Assembly: GCA_009693835.1 (NCBI GenBank)
Contig: SHWM01000014.1
Coordinates: forward strand, 1 to 44,536
Direction of reading: 5' to 3'
DNA: 44,536 nt
Origin: Alphaproteobacteria bacterium
GTDB taxonomy: Bacteria; Pseudomonadota; Alphaproteobacteria; UBA11222
Shown: positions 34,876 through 43,064 of the stretch, one piece after another
How the letters are laid out: each line of letters starts with the position of its first letter
Position numbering within the stretch: position 1 is the stretch's first letter
The notes under the pieces: generated by a model
Databases searched by the model: none
Told to the model about the DNA's origin: nothing
Seen by the model: the letters and a program-made list of their open reading frames with translations, nothing else
Position numbers and translations under genes: made by a program

Positions 34876-35436
34876 ATGGATAGAAACAGGATCATACTTA
34901 AGGTTTTCCAATATTGGCACTCCAGGCTGCATGGAGATCGATTACCGTCACGCGCGGACATTCTGCCTGGTGAACTGCGCGAATGGTTGCCGTTTTTATT
35001 CATGGCGGACGTGAACAGACTAACCCCGAGCGGGACAGGGATCAATTTTCTGCTGGCCGGCACCCATATCGGACGGGCCCTGGGGCTTGATCTGACCGGG
35101 TGTCCGGTAGGGGGCATGGCCAAACACTGGCAGGATTTTACGGTCGGACGTGATCTGTTTGAGGCCGCCAACAAGCGCATTGCCATCATCGCCACACATG
35201 AATTGCGCGGGATCGAGAAAAAGTTGGAAGGTGCCGCCGGAAAAGAGGCCCCCAGTTATGGGCGTTATCACAGGGTGGTGCTGCCGCTGGCACGGGATGG
35301 AATTCATGTGGATCGAATCACGGGCGCGCTGGTGGCAGAGGTGTCCGAGAACATATCGTCGCTATGGCAGGGGCCGTATGAATTCCACGAACTGTCCAGA
35401 AGGATTATCGCAGTGGCCTCCGTGCGGAAGCGTTAA
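34876..35436 (+). CDS. PAS domain-containing protein (PAS_5 family)
   Basis: 186-residue single-domain protein of the alphaproteobacterial PAS_5 family. Seen: KVFQYWHSRLHGDRLPSRAD at the N-terminus, then LREWLPFLFMADVN, NFLLAGTHIGRALGLDLTG and the C-terminal VVLPLARDGIHVDRI block. These match the family pattern; ligand and output are unknown and no effector domain is attached. ATG 34876 is preceded by AGGGGA; earlier in-frame starts at 34849 (ATG) and 34819 (TTG) have poorer sites. It ends 2 bp before the convergent Lrp gene. Confidence 0.82.
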   Translation: MDRNRIILKVFQYWHSRLHGDRLPSRADILPGELREWLPFLFMADVNRLTPSGTGINFLLAGTHIGRALGLDLTGCPVGGMAKHWQDFTVGRDLFEAANKRIAIIATHELRGIEKKLEGAAGKEAPSYGRYHRVVLPLARDGIHVDRITGALVAEVSENISSLWQGPYEFHELSRRIIAVASVRKR

Positions 35437-35438
35437 AT

Positions 35439-35918
35439 CTATAGCGATACCGGAACGCCGGGTTCCAGTTTAGAGGTTCGGATGGTCAGCGAGGTTCTGA
35501 CGCTGGCGACATTGGGGGCGGAGGTCAGATTGGCCGTCAGAAAACGCTGAAATTCCGAAAGATCGTGGGCGACGCATTTCAGAATGAAGTCTATTTCCCC
35601 GTTCAGCATATGACATTCCCGCACCATCGGCCAGGCCGCCACTCTCTGTTCAAAGGCCACGAGATCGGCCTCCGCCTGACTGCGCAGAGAGACCATGGCG
35701 AATACGGTGATCTCATAGCCCAGCGATCTGGCGTCCAGTTCGGCATGATAGCCACGAATGAACCCGGCCTCCTCCAATGCGCGGACACGGCGCAGGCACG
35801 GCGGAGCGGACATGCCAACACGTTCGGCCAGCGCCACATTGGTGATGCGGCCATCCGCCTGGATTTCGCGCAGGATCATGCGGTCTATTTCATCGAGTTT
35901 TACGCGTTGCATGGCCAT
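35439..35918 (-). CDS. Lrp/AsnC family transcriptional regulator
   Basis: 159-residue regulator with an N-terminal winged helix-turn-helix (LDEIDRMILREIQADGRITN, then LAERVGMSAPPCLRRVRALE) and a C-terminal ligand-binding RAM domain (FAMVSLRSQAEADL, VRECHMLNGEIDFILKCV). Members sense amino acids. ATG 35918 has an AGGAA ribosome site. The divergent ELM1-family gene lies about 100 bp away with a perfect dyad between them (35968-35987), a likely self-regulatory site. Confidence 0.93.
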   Translation of the reverse strand: MAMQRVKLDEIDRMILREIQADGRITNVALAERVGMSAPPCLRRVRALEEAGFIRGYHAELDARSLGYEITVFAMVSLRSQAEADLVAFEQRVAAWPMVRECHMLNGEIDFILKCVAHDLSEFQRFLTANLTSAPNVASVRTSLTIRTSKLEPGVPVSL

Positions 35919-35967
35919 CAAATTCCTGGGCTTTTGACGATTTTATGGGATTTTTCAGGATTTCTTC

Positions 35968-35987
35968 TAATAATCATAATATTATTA
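35968..35987. promoter_or_regulatory. Dyad in the Lrp / ELM1-family divergent promoter
   Basis: TAATAAT (35968-35974) and ATTATTA (35981-35987) are perfect 7-bp inverted arms with a 6-bp spacer. The region is AT-rich, and a TATAAT on the plus strand near 36003 could be the -10 for the ELM1-family gene. A candidate Lrp autoregulatory site. Confidence 0.4.
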
Positions 35988-36023
35988 CGAACCGGCGAAA
36001 TAATATAATCCAATATCATAACC

Positions 36024-37028
36024 ATGCGTAACAATCCTAATGCGATAAGCCCGCCGGCCCCAAGATGCTGGGTGGTGACGGATGGCAATGCGGGCATGGA
36101 AAACCAGTGTCTGGGTCTTGCTGAGGCATTAGGCATCACACCCGAAGTGAAGCGCATACGGCTGCGCACCCCCTGGGAATGGCTGCCGCCACGACTGGCG
36201 ATCCGGTTCAATCCTCTGGCGGGACTGGATGCGGGCGCAGATGCCTTGCTGCCGCCATGGCCGGACGTGCTGATCGCCACCGGGCGGCGCACCGTGGCCG
36301 TCTGCGCCATGATCAAACGGCTGAGCGCCCGCACGATTGCCGTGCAGATCCAGAACCCGCATTTCCCCGTCTCTGGCTTTGATCTGGTGGTGGCCCCCGC
36401 TCATGACCGACTGAGTGGAGCAAATGTTCTGAATACACTGGGGGCGCTGCACCGAGTAACGAGGGTCCGCCTGGATGAAGCGGCGGAAACATTTCGTAGC
36501 GCGCTATCGGAATTAAAGAGGCCATTGGTGGCCGTTCTGATTGGCGGCGCAAACGGTGTCTACCGGATGGACGCAAAAGTGATGCGGCAGTTTTCGGAAG
36601 CCTTGCGGGATTTGGCTAAATCCACTGGCTGCAGCTTTGCCATCACGCCCTCACGCCGCACAGGCGCTGACAATATTGCAGCACAGCGCGAAGCGCTTGC
36701 CGGGACCCCGCATCTATTGTGGGACGGGAGCGAGCCAAATCCCTATTTCGGTTATCTGGGGTTGGCCGACGCGGTGATTGTCACCTGCGATTCCGTCAAC
36801 ATGGTCAGCGAGGCGTGCGCCACCCAAAAGCCAGTTTATGTCTATGATCTACCGGGCGGTTCAGCGAAATTCAACGCCTTTCACAGGGCCATGCGCGACG
36901 CGGGAGCAGTGCGCCCCTTTATTGCCGGACACACCAAAACGCTTGAATCATGGACGCCGCCCACAATTGATGATACGGCCAAAGTGGCCAGGGCAGTTAA
37001 ACGTTTGCTGATTATTCGAAACAACTGA
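36024..37028 (+). CDS. Mitochondrial fission ELM1-family protein
   Basis: 334-residue member of the ELM1 (DUF1022) family, which has a nucleotide-sugar-transferase-like GT-B fold. Typical blocks are CWVVTDGNAGMENQCLGLAEAL at the start, DVLIATGRRTVAVCAMIKR, VAVLIGGANGVYRMD, ITPSRRTG and the C-terminal VTCDSVNMVSEACATQKPVYVYDLPG. In plants the homologue acts in mitochondrial division; the bacterial function is unknown and a glycosyltransferase role is only suggested by fold. First of a three-gene plus-strand block. Confidence 0.88.
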   Translation: MRNNPNAISPPAPRCWVVTDGNAGMENQCLGLAEALGITPEVKRIRLRTPWEWLPPRLAIRFNPLAGLDAGADALLPPWPDVLIATGRRTVAVCAMIKRLSARTIAVQIQNPHFPVSGFDLVVAPAHDRLSGANVLNTLGALHRVTRVRLDEAAETFRSALSELKRPLVAVLIGGANGVYRMDAKVMRQFSEALRDLAKSTGCSFAITPSRRTGADNIAAQREALAGTPHLLWDGSEPNPYFGYLGLADAVIVTCDSVNMVSEACATQKPVYVYDLPGGSAKFNAFHRAMRDAGAVRPFIAGHTKTLESWTPPTIDDTAKVARAVKRLLIIRNN

Positions 37029-37038
37029 CGGACGGTTC

Positions 37039-37662
37039 ATGCCGGTTCTTGACATAGCAGCTTTACGGGCAACACCGTTGCAGCGCGATCCCTTTGACTA
37101 TCTTGTCACGCCAGCTTTTATCACGCCCCCGGCGCTCACTGACATCAACCGGGATTTTCCTGACGTACCCGGGCCAGGCTCTTATCCGCCCGTGCGGCTG
37201 AATATTCGCGGATCGTTTGCGGCCCTGCTGCGCGAACTGGAGGGCGTGGAATTTCAGAATGCAGTCTCGGAAAAATTCGGCATGGATCTTTCGGGCTACC
37301 CAACCATGTTCACAGTCCGTGGCTATTGCCGCAAGTCCGATGGCAAGATTCACACGGACAGTGAAACCAAGATCATTACTATTTTGCTGTATCTGAATCC
37401 GCCATGGGAAGCCGAGGGGGGCCGCCTGCGTCTGTTGCGCGGGCCGGGCGATCTGAACGACGTGACGGCGGAAGTGCCGCCTAACGGGGGCAGCCTGCTG
37501 GCATTCCGCCGCTCCAGCCATAGCTGGCACGGGCATGAACCTTTTGAAGGACAACGGCGCGCAGTTCAGATGAACTGGGTGCGCAATTCAGGCGTCGTAT
37601 GGCGCGAGGAATGGCGCCACCGGCTATCGGCCGCCGCCAAACGTCTTGCCACATCGATGTGA
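37039..37662 (+). CDS. 2-oxoglutarate/Fe(II)-dependent oxygenase-like protein
   Basis: 207-residue double-stranded beta-helix oxygenase. The iron motif HxD is at H105 and D107 (KIHTDSETKIITILLYLN), and the distal His and Arg lie in SSHSWHGHEPFEGQRRAVQ near residues 161-174. These match 2OG-Fe(II) dioxygenases of the prolyl-hydroxylase-like type. The substrate is unknown. It lies 10 bp after the ELM1-family gene and 6 bp before the 657-aa gene, so it belongs to one transcript with both. Confidence 0.86.
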   Translation: MPVLDIAALRATPLQRDPFDYLVTPAFITPPALTDINRDFPDVPGPGSYPPVRLNIRGSFAALLRELEGVEFQNAVSEKFGMDLSGYPTMFTVRGYCRKSDGKIHTDSETKIITILLYLNPPWEAEGGRLRLLRGPGDLNDVTAEVPPNGGSLLAFRRSSHSWHGHEPFEGQRRAVQMNWVRNSGVVWREEWRHRLSAAAKRLATSM

Positions 37663-37668
37663 ACCGGG

Positions 37669-39642
37669 ATGGCCTTAAATCTAGAAACCTTCTCCAATGC
37701 AGATCTGAAAAGCGGCTGGCGGCCTGGCAACAATGCAGGCGGGCATTCGCTGTTCAAGGCGCTGGGGCATCCGCTGGCGGCGCGCAGGGGAAAGGCCCTG
37801 TTTGAAGCCTGTCTGCAAAATGGCCCCATCGCCATATACGATCCGCGCGGCGCGGCGGCGGCGTTTGACGCACTGTTTGGAATTTCACGCTGTGAGATTG
37901 AAGCCATCTATGTGCAGCGGGTTGAAGATCAGGGTACGGATATTCTAGGACACACAGCCCGTCTGGTGACCGCCCTTCCACAATCCAGGGCCAAAACGCT
38001 GCTGGTGCTGTCCTTTGATGCGGCGCGCGAAACCGGCCAATTACAGCCGCTGTTACCCCCCGGACTGAGCGTGCGCACCCTGGACGAGATGCGCATCGAT
38101 GCGGACATGCTGACCAACCCGCGCAATTATACGGACCCGCTGAATTTCGCCACCAATTTTGCCCTGTTTCGCGATATTGCGGGCGGCGAAAGCGGTGGCG
38201 GCCTGCACACCACCCTTACCACCGCTAATTACTGGGGCCTGCATGGGGCGCCTGATCCGGGGTTGTGGCTGTGCCTGTTCGATGCACAGGGAAATGTTCT
38301 GGCGGAATGGCGCGAGACCTTGCCGCAGCCTGGCGCCCTGATCCGCATCGACAGTCGCGAGGTGCGATCCCAATTCCATCTCAACGATTTCTGCGGGTCG
38401 CTGTTCATCCATGCCGTGCGCGTGGCGGGGCACGATATTGTGAAATATGCGCTGGATATATATGGCGAGGGAGGGAGGGCGCTTTCCTGCAACCATGACG
38501 CCAATGCCTGGCCCGCCGATTTTTATGCGGGCATGCCTGCGCCGCAATCCGGAGAACAGGTCATCCTGCATATCCAGAACAGCCATCCAACGCCGATACC
38601 TGCGGGCGCGATCGGTCTTGGGCTGATGGGCGGAGCGGCATTTAACAGGTTGCAGGTAGAGATACCCCCCTTCGCCACTTTTCCGCTGGATGTCTCAGAA
38701 TTACTGCCCGAGGCGCAGTGGCCGGACCAGATTGAGATTGACGCCGGTAAATATTTCGTGCGGCCGCGATATGAAACGCTTGGTGGCAACGGGCGGCGGC
38801 GCATTGCACATGCAAATGTCGAACGCACGGATTTGCAGGCCGACCCCGAAATCCCCCGCCTTTCAGCGAGCGTCGGCAAGGGCTATCTGATGCCGATGCC
38901 CCTACCGCCGCTGAACCAGTTTGCCACGGTAATGCTGCCCACGCCGATGGCGACGCGCCAGAACGATCTGCCGCTGCGGGCGGAATTATATGACGCCACC
39001 GGCGAAAAGGTGGCGGAGCATTTTATGGGGCGGCTGCGCCGCCAGGACAGCGCGCCGCTGGATATCGACACATGGCTGAAACAGTCGGGCGCAAAACTGG
39101 CGTCCGGTTTCGGGCATGTGGAGTTTCTGTATGACTTTCGCGAAGGCGGTGAGGCGGATGGCTGGTTGCATGTGCTGGGCAAGTTCGTCCTGCGGTCCAG
39201 CGGCCATGCGGCGGAAACCATCTTTGGCGCGCACATCTACAATGTGCCGGTCATCTACCGGGACGAGCCGCAATCCTACACCAATACGCCGCCTGGTTTG
39301 TCCACGCGGCTTTTTTTGAGATTGGGGCAGAATTTAGGAATGGAGACAGATGCGCTGTGCCATTTGATCTATCCGGCCTCGCTGCCCTGGCACACATTTT
39401 CCAGCACGCAGATTCTATTGCATGACGGCGAGGGACGGCTGGTGGCGCAGAAAGACGTGGCGATCGCGTGCAGCGGCAGCCTGTTCTGGCGCTATTCGGA
39501 AATGTTTGATGCGGGCGAACGCAAGGCCGCAGGCGCCAACGCCTATGTCATTGTGCGTGATACGACCTGCCGCCTGTTCGGCTTTCACGGGCTGATGCAG
39601 GGGGAAACCTGCTTCAGCCTGGACCACATGTTCGGATTTTAG
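37669..39642 (+). CDS. 657-aa protein of unknown function
   Basis: I do not recognise a named family. The first 200 residues look like a Rossmann-type alpha/beta domain (NGPIAIYDPRGAAAAFDALFG and KTLLVLSFDAARETGQ). The rest is rich in short beta strands and resembles two or more beta-sandwich modules. Two of these share a local pattern around HTTLTTANYWGLHG and PASLPWHTFSSTQILLHDGEG. There is no signal peptide or membrane span. Cysteines are few, and no nucleotide or metal motif is convincing. It follows the 2OG oxygenase by 6 bp and is likely co-expressed with it and the ELM1-family gene. Confidence 0.8.
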   Translation: MALNLETFSNADLKSGWRPGNNAGGHSLFKALGHPLAARRGKALFEACLQNGPIAIYDPRGAAAAFDALFGISRCEIEAIYVQRVEDQGTDILGHTARLVTALPQSRAKTLLVLSFDAARETGQLQPLLPPGLSVRTLDEMRIDADMLTNPRNYTDPLNFATNFALFRDIAGGESGGGLHTTLTTANYWGLHGAPDPGLWLCLFDAQGNVLAEWRETLPQPGALIRIDSREVRSQFHLNDFCGSLFIHAVRVAGHDIVKYALDIYGEGGRALSCNHDANAWPADFYAGMPAPQSGEQVILHIQNSHPTPIPAGAIGLGLMGGAAFNRLQVEIPPFATFPLDVSELLPEAQWPDQIEIDAGKYFVRPRYETLGGNGRRRIAHANVERTDLQADPEIPRLSASVGKGYLMPMPLPPLNQFATVMLPTPMATRQNDLPLRAELYDATGEKVAEHFMGRLRRQDSAPLDIDTWLKQSGAKLASGFGHVEFLYDFREGGEADGWLHVLGKFVLRSSGHAAETIFGAHIYNVPVIYRDEPQSYTNTPPGLSTRLFLRLGQNLGMETDALCHLIYPASLPWHTFSSTQILLHDGEGRLVAQKDVAIACSGSLFWRYSEMFDAGERKAAGANAYVIVRDTTCRLFGFHGLMQGETCFSLDHMFGF

Positions 39643-40028
39643 GGGCCTTCCCGGTTGGCCACCTCAAGCCGCTTAATTTCCTGGATAAGCAATTGCAGCT
39701 CATTTCTGGCAGAACTATCCAGGTTATTAATATCACTATCCCGGCGCAGCAAATTAAGAAAATCAATCAGGCCGGCCGCCGCGATGGCAAAAGTAACACC
39801 TCCCGTGATGGGACCTAAAAGACCCAAAGCCATGAGCCCGCCGTCGCCAAGTAATCTGATTGTCCGATTGCGCGCCTCTTTGGGCGGGCTCAGGGAATGC
39901 ATAACCCGGGTGATGCGTGCAATGAGTCTATCCACTTCATCCATGTCAGCAGGACTTAACCGGTCCAGCCTGTTCAGGCGGCCCAACAGGATTGCAAATC
40001 TGGCGGCTTCAGCATCATCAGGCGGCAT
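39639..40028 (-). CDS. Hypothetical membrane protein, 129 aa
   Basis: Short protein with a charged N-terminal helical region (RFAILLGRLNRLDRLSPADM, then DEVDRLIARI), one hydrophobic hairpin-like stretch (LGDGGLMALGLLGPITGGVTFAIAAAGLIDFL) and a charged C-terminal helix. I do not recognise the family. Its stop overlaps the convergent 657-aa gene by 4 bp. It lies 24 bp downstream of another small membrane gene on the same strand; the two are probably a pair. Confidence 0.6.
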   Translation of the reverse strand: MPPDDAEAARFAILLGRLNRLDRLSPADMDEVDRLIARITRVMHSLSPPKEARNRTIRLLGDGGLMALGLLGPITGGVTFAIAAAGLIDFLNLLRRDSDINNLDSSARNELQLLIQEIKRLEVANREGP

Positions 40029-40052
40029 AAGAGTGTGTCCGCCCTAATTCAT

Positions 40053-40412
40053 CTATTGGCCCGATATTCTCGACTTCAAATTTTGAAGTGAGGACAGCAA
40101 ATCATTCGCTTGCGCGTGCATTTTTTCGCGTTCTTTAGCCCGCTGCGCGGAACGATAAGCGAGAAAAAAAGCCGCTGATGCCATTGCGCCCGAGATGAGC
40201 ATAAGCCCTGACATTACTATGCCGTTTTCCATTAACGTCCTGATATAAATTACATTCAAGCTTACTATCATGCAGACCAGCAGAACGATCAGGATCATTT
40301 GTAGGCCAGGGGAAAGATCAGCAAAGCGCACCTTGGCCTTAACAGCGAATTCCTTCCCGGAAAGAGGCGGGAGATCACCAGGTTCTTTGTGTTCTGCTGG
40401 GTTAACGGTCAT
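40053..40412 (-). CDS. Hypothetical two-span membrane protein, 119 aa
   Basis: Protein with a charged N-terminus, two membrane segments (MILIVLLVCMIVSLNVIYI and VMSGLMLISGAMASAAFFLAY) and a basic, helical C-terminal tail of about 30 residues (RSAQRAKEREKMHAQAND). Such a tail suggests a coiled-coil or protein contact. I do not recognise the family. Upstream partner of the 129-aa gene and 100 bp downstream of the Coq4 gene, same strand. Confidence 0.6.
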   Translation of the reverse strand: MTVNPAEHKEPGDLPPLSGKEFAVKAKVRFADLSPGLQMILIVLLVCMIVSLNVIYIRTLMENGIVMSGLMLISGAMASAAFFLAYRSAQRAKEREKMHAQANDLLSSLQNLKSRISGQ

Positions 40413-40511
40413 GGCTTTGCCCCACTTACTCCGAGACGTGCATCACATGGTAATGTACAGAGGCTTTCGTCGCAATGGTGCGTGTTAGCAGAGAAGACTG
40501 ATTTACAAGCT

Positions 40512-41288
40512 TTAGGCCGGCTGGGGCGAGTGGCCGGCGCGCATCCGCTGATATTCTGCCTCTGCCTCTTTCATGCGCGGCTCCACCCCCTTGTAGATGA
40601 CGGGTTCTGCAATGTTCAGTACACGGCGTGCTTCAGCCATGGGAAGCTTTAACAACGCCTCCCAGTCCGCTGCCGGAAGCCAGGCCGACTTCACGCCATT
40701 CCGGTAAGCCTCCCATACGGCGCGGAACACCGGAATGCCTTTTGGCATTTCTTTGCGGAATTTAAACATGCCGGTGATCACCAGAAAGCCGATGCCAGGA
40801 TTGCGCGTATGGGCGTATGAAAAAGCCAGAACACTGAGTTCGCCCAGAGTGTTCCTGCCATAGCCCGTCAGTACATGCTGCAGATCATGGCTATCCCGCA
40901 GCCGTGAGGTGAACAGCTCATAATCGGCCTGCTGCTGGGTGCGCGGGGCCTCCTTGCTGGCCTCAATCAGCCCTTCCGCCGAAAGTCCTTCGGTTTCGAG
41001 AAATTTCAGATAGGCGCGGCCATAGCTGCCCTCGGGCAGGGAGGCAAGATATTTACGGTCACTCAGGGTCGAAAGCAGTTGACGGTTTTCCGCCAGAATC
41101 TGTCGGCCCACCGGTACGTTGCGAAACCGGTCAAGGCGCTTGATAAGTGATTTACCAGTCAGCGCGTTTACAATCCTGAAAACCTGACCGGTGTCTTCCT
41201 TGTCCCTGAAAATGGCCCGCAGCGCGCGCAGGGCCACCAATGGCTGAATACGCGGTGCGTTGGCGGATTGCTGTGTCTGGCCTTGCAT
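40512..41288 (-). CDS. Coq4-family ubiquinone biosynthesis protein
   Basis: 258-residue Coq4 family member. The conserved metal motif HDxxHx11E is complete: H134, D135, H138 and E150 (RDSHDLQHVLTGYGRNTLGE). A C-terminal helical part has WEAYRNGVKSAWLPAADW. Coq4 in eukaryotes is needed for coenzyme Q synthesis and has been linked to oxidative removal of the ring carboxylate. AAGGAG before ATG 41288 is a strong ribosome site; the frame to 41393 is an unlikely extension. Divergent from a TetR gene. Confidence 0.88.
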   Translation of the reverse strand: MQGQTQQSANAPRIQPLVALRALRAIFRDKEDTGQVFRIVNALTGKSLIKRLDRFRNVPVGRQILAENRQLLSTLSDRKYLASLPEGSYGRAYLKFLETEGLSAEGLIEASKEAPRTQQQADYELFTSRLRDSHDLQHVLTGYGRNTLGELSVLAFSYAHTRNPGIGFLVITGMFKFRKEMPKGIPVFRAVWEAYRNGVKSAWLPAADWEALLKLPMAEARRVLNIAEPVIYKGVEPRMKEAEAEYQRMRAGHSPQPA

Positions 41289-41366
41289 GATCTGTTCTCC
41301 TTCTTTGGATCGTGGCTCGATGAATCTGCACCAGAGCGGGTTTGCGAATAACTTGCTAGACACACT

Positions 41367-41387
41367 ACTATCAAAATTGTAGATAGT
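41367..41387. promoter_or_regulatory. Inverted repeat in coq4/tetR intergenic region
   Basis: ACTATC (41367-41372) and GATAGT (41382-41387) are inverted arms with a 9-bp spacer. The position between two divergent genes makes it a candidate TetR operator. Confidence 0.3.
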
Positions 41388-41424
41388 CAACATATTTCTG
41401 ATTTCAATCCCAAAAAAGTTCAGG

Positions 41425-41448
41425 ACTCATTATCCATAAAAAATGAGT
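41425..41448. promoter_or_regulatory. Second inverted repeat in coq4/tetR intergenic region
   Basis: ACTCATT (41425-41431) and AATGAGT (41442-41448) are perfect 7-bp inverted arms with a 10-bp spacer, about 70 bp before the TetR start. Candidate operator. Confidence 0.35.
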
Positions 41449-41519
41449 GTATGATTAGGAGCTTAGACACCCTGTACATTGGCGCAGGCGGGCATTGGAC
41501 AAGATAATCGGGCGGATGA

Positions 41520-42155
41520 GTGGAAGAAAAAATTAAACGCACACGCCGGACGGCCGAGGAGGCGCGGCGCGTCATACTGGATGCGGCCGAACGGCGGCTC
41601 GCGGATCTTGGCCCCGAAGGCATCCGGTTACAGGATATTGCCAGTGACGTTGGCATTTCACACCCGACCATCCTGCACCATTTTGAGAGCCGGGAGGGGC
41701 TGGTGTTGGCGCTGACCGAGCGGACGCGTGAACAATTGCGGCAGGACCTGTTTGCCGCCTTTTCCGGCCCCAGCGCCCGTGATGCGGACATTCATCAAAT
41801 CATGGCCCGCGTATTTGAAATTTTAAGCAAAAGGGGACATGCCCGTCTGACCGGATGGATGATATTGAGCGGCGCGATCAGTCAGACGCCGGATCGGGGA
41901 ATGCTGAGGGATCTTACCGACCTTATCCACCCCAAGCGTGCAGAGGAATTCCGGCTGCGCGGTCTGCCCGTGCCGTCGCGCGAGGACACATTATTCGTCG
42001 TCATGCTCGGCGCCGTCACCGCGTTCGGCGACGGCCTGTTCGGGCCGGTCGTCCGCCAGGCCGCCGGGATTACGGACGAAGTGAAAACCATGGAACAGTT
42101 TCGCGACTGGTTTGCCGAGCTGTTGCGCAGCCGGATGATCCCGCCCGCGCAATAG
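41520..42155 (+). CDS. TetR/AcrR family transcriptional regulator
   Basis: 211-residue regulator. The N-terminal helix-turn-helix is RRVILDAAERRLADLGPEGI, then LQDIASDVGISHPTILHHFES, the usual TetR pattern. The C-terminal domain is helical and ligand-specific. The start codon is GTG 41520. It is divergent from Coq4 and convergent with the SDR gene (12-bp gap). It probably controls itself and Coq4 or the SDR/hydrolase pair through the dyads upstream. Confidence 0.92.
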   Translation: MEEKIKRTRRTAEEARRVILDAAERRLADLGPEGIRLQDIASDVGISHPTILHHFESREGLVLALTERTREQLRQDLFAAFSGPSARDADIHQIMARVFEILSKRGHARLTGWMILSGAISQTPDRGMLRDLTDLIHPKRAEEFRLRGLPVPSREDTLFVVMLGAVTAFGDGLFGPVVRQAAGITDEVKTMEQFRDWFAELLRSRMIPPAQ

Positions 42156-42166
42156 ATTTCATCAGT

Positions 42167-43036
42167 CTATTTGGCCTTCCAGACCAGGCCCGCCTGTTTG
42201 GCGGCTTTCAGATGATCGTTATTCCTGGCCCAGGCGAAGCCCAGCTTCAGACGGTCGAACAGCCTGTCGATCTGCTTTTCCATTCCAGGGTCGGTGAAGA
42301 TATAGAACTGGTTTTCCTGAATTGCGTCCAGCACCAGATCGCCCACCACATCGGGATCAAGCCCTTTGGCCAGGGTTTCGTCAATCGGATTAAGCGAGAT
42401 CGGGCGGCCGTCCCCGCTGCCAAAATGACCCGGCCGATGTTTGGCGGCCTCCAGTATATTCGTGCTGACAGCGCCGGGGCACAGCACCGACACGCCGATG
42501 GGCGTATCTTTCAATTCGCTGTACAGAACCTCCATCATGCCCACGACCGCATGCTTGCTGGCGTTATAGGCGCCCCAGCCAGGCCCGGCATTGACCAGCC
42601 CCGCCATGGAGGACGTGCTCATGACATGGCCGGTTTCGGCATTGGCCTTGATCAGCGGCAAAAACGCCCGCAGGGCATATACGACAGCCGTCTGATTGAC
42701 GGCGATCACCCAGTCCCAGTCTTTTTGTGAGAGCTCTTCGCTGAGGCCGCCCACGCTGACGCCCGCATTGTTGCAAAGAACATTTACCTTGCCGAAACGC
42801 TTCACCGTCGCGGCGGCAGCGGCAAACACCTGATCTTCCACCGTGATGTCGCACAGATGCGCCTCGACATCAGCGCCCCTGGACTTCAGCTCCGCAACCG
42901 CCGCCGGCAGCCGTTTGGCGTCAATGTCGGCCATCATCACCTTCATGCCCGCCTCGCTGAAAGCCCTGGCCATGCCGAGGCCCATGCCGCTTGCGGCTCC
43001 CGTAATAAACGCCACCTTACCTGCTACGTCCCGCAT
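42167..43036 (-). CDS. Short-chain dehydrogenase/reductase (SDR)
   Basis: 289-residue classical SDR oxidoreductase. The cofactor site reads FITGAASGMGLGMARA, NNAGVSVGG is the second conserved motif, STSSMAGL carries the catalytic Ser and YNASK the Tyr and Lys. An acidic residue after the second strand (MADIDAKRL) favours NAD over NADP. GGGAGCAGGAAC precedes ATG 43036; a longer frame to 43111 overlaps the hydrolase gene and is less likely. Substrate unknown. Confidence 0.93.
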   Translation of the reverse strand: MRDVAGKVAFITGAASGMGLGMARAFSEAGMKVMMADIDAKRLPAAVAELKSRGADVEAHLCDITVEDQVFAAAAATVKRFGKVNVLCNNAGVSVGGLSEELSQKDWDWVIAVNQTAVVYALRAFLPLIKANAETGHVMSTSSMAGLVNAGPGWGAYNASKHAVVGMMEVLYSELKDTPIGVSVLCPGAVSTNILEAAKHRPGHFGSGDGRPISLNPIDETLAKGLDPDVVGDLVLDAIQENQFYIFTDPGMEKQIDRLFDRLKLGFAWARNNDHLKAAKQAGLVWKAK

Positions 43037-43064
43037 TGTTCCTGCTCCCTTTTTGTCGTTTTGT

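Noticed and set aside
41855..42730. 291-codon plus-strand frame spanning tetR and SDR
   Set aside because: Overlaps two well-supported genes in other frames; no signature.
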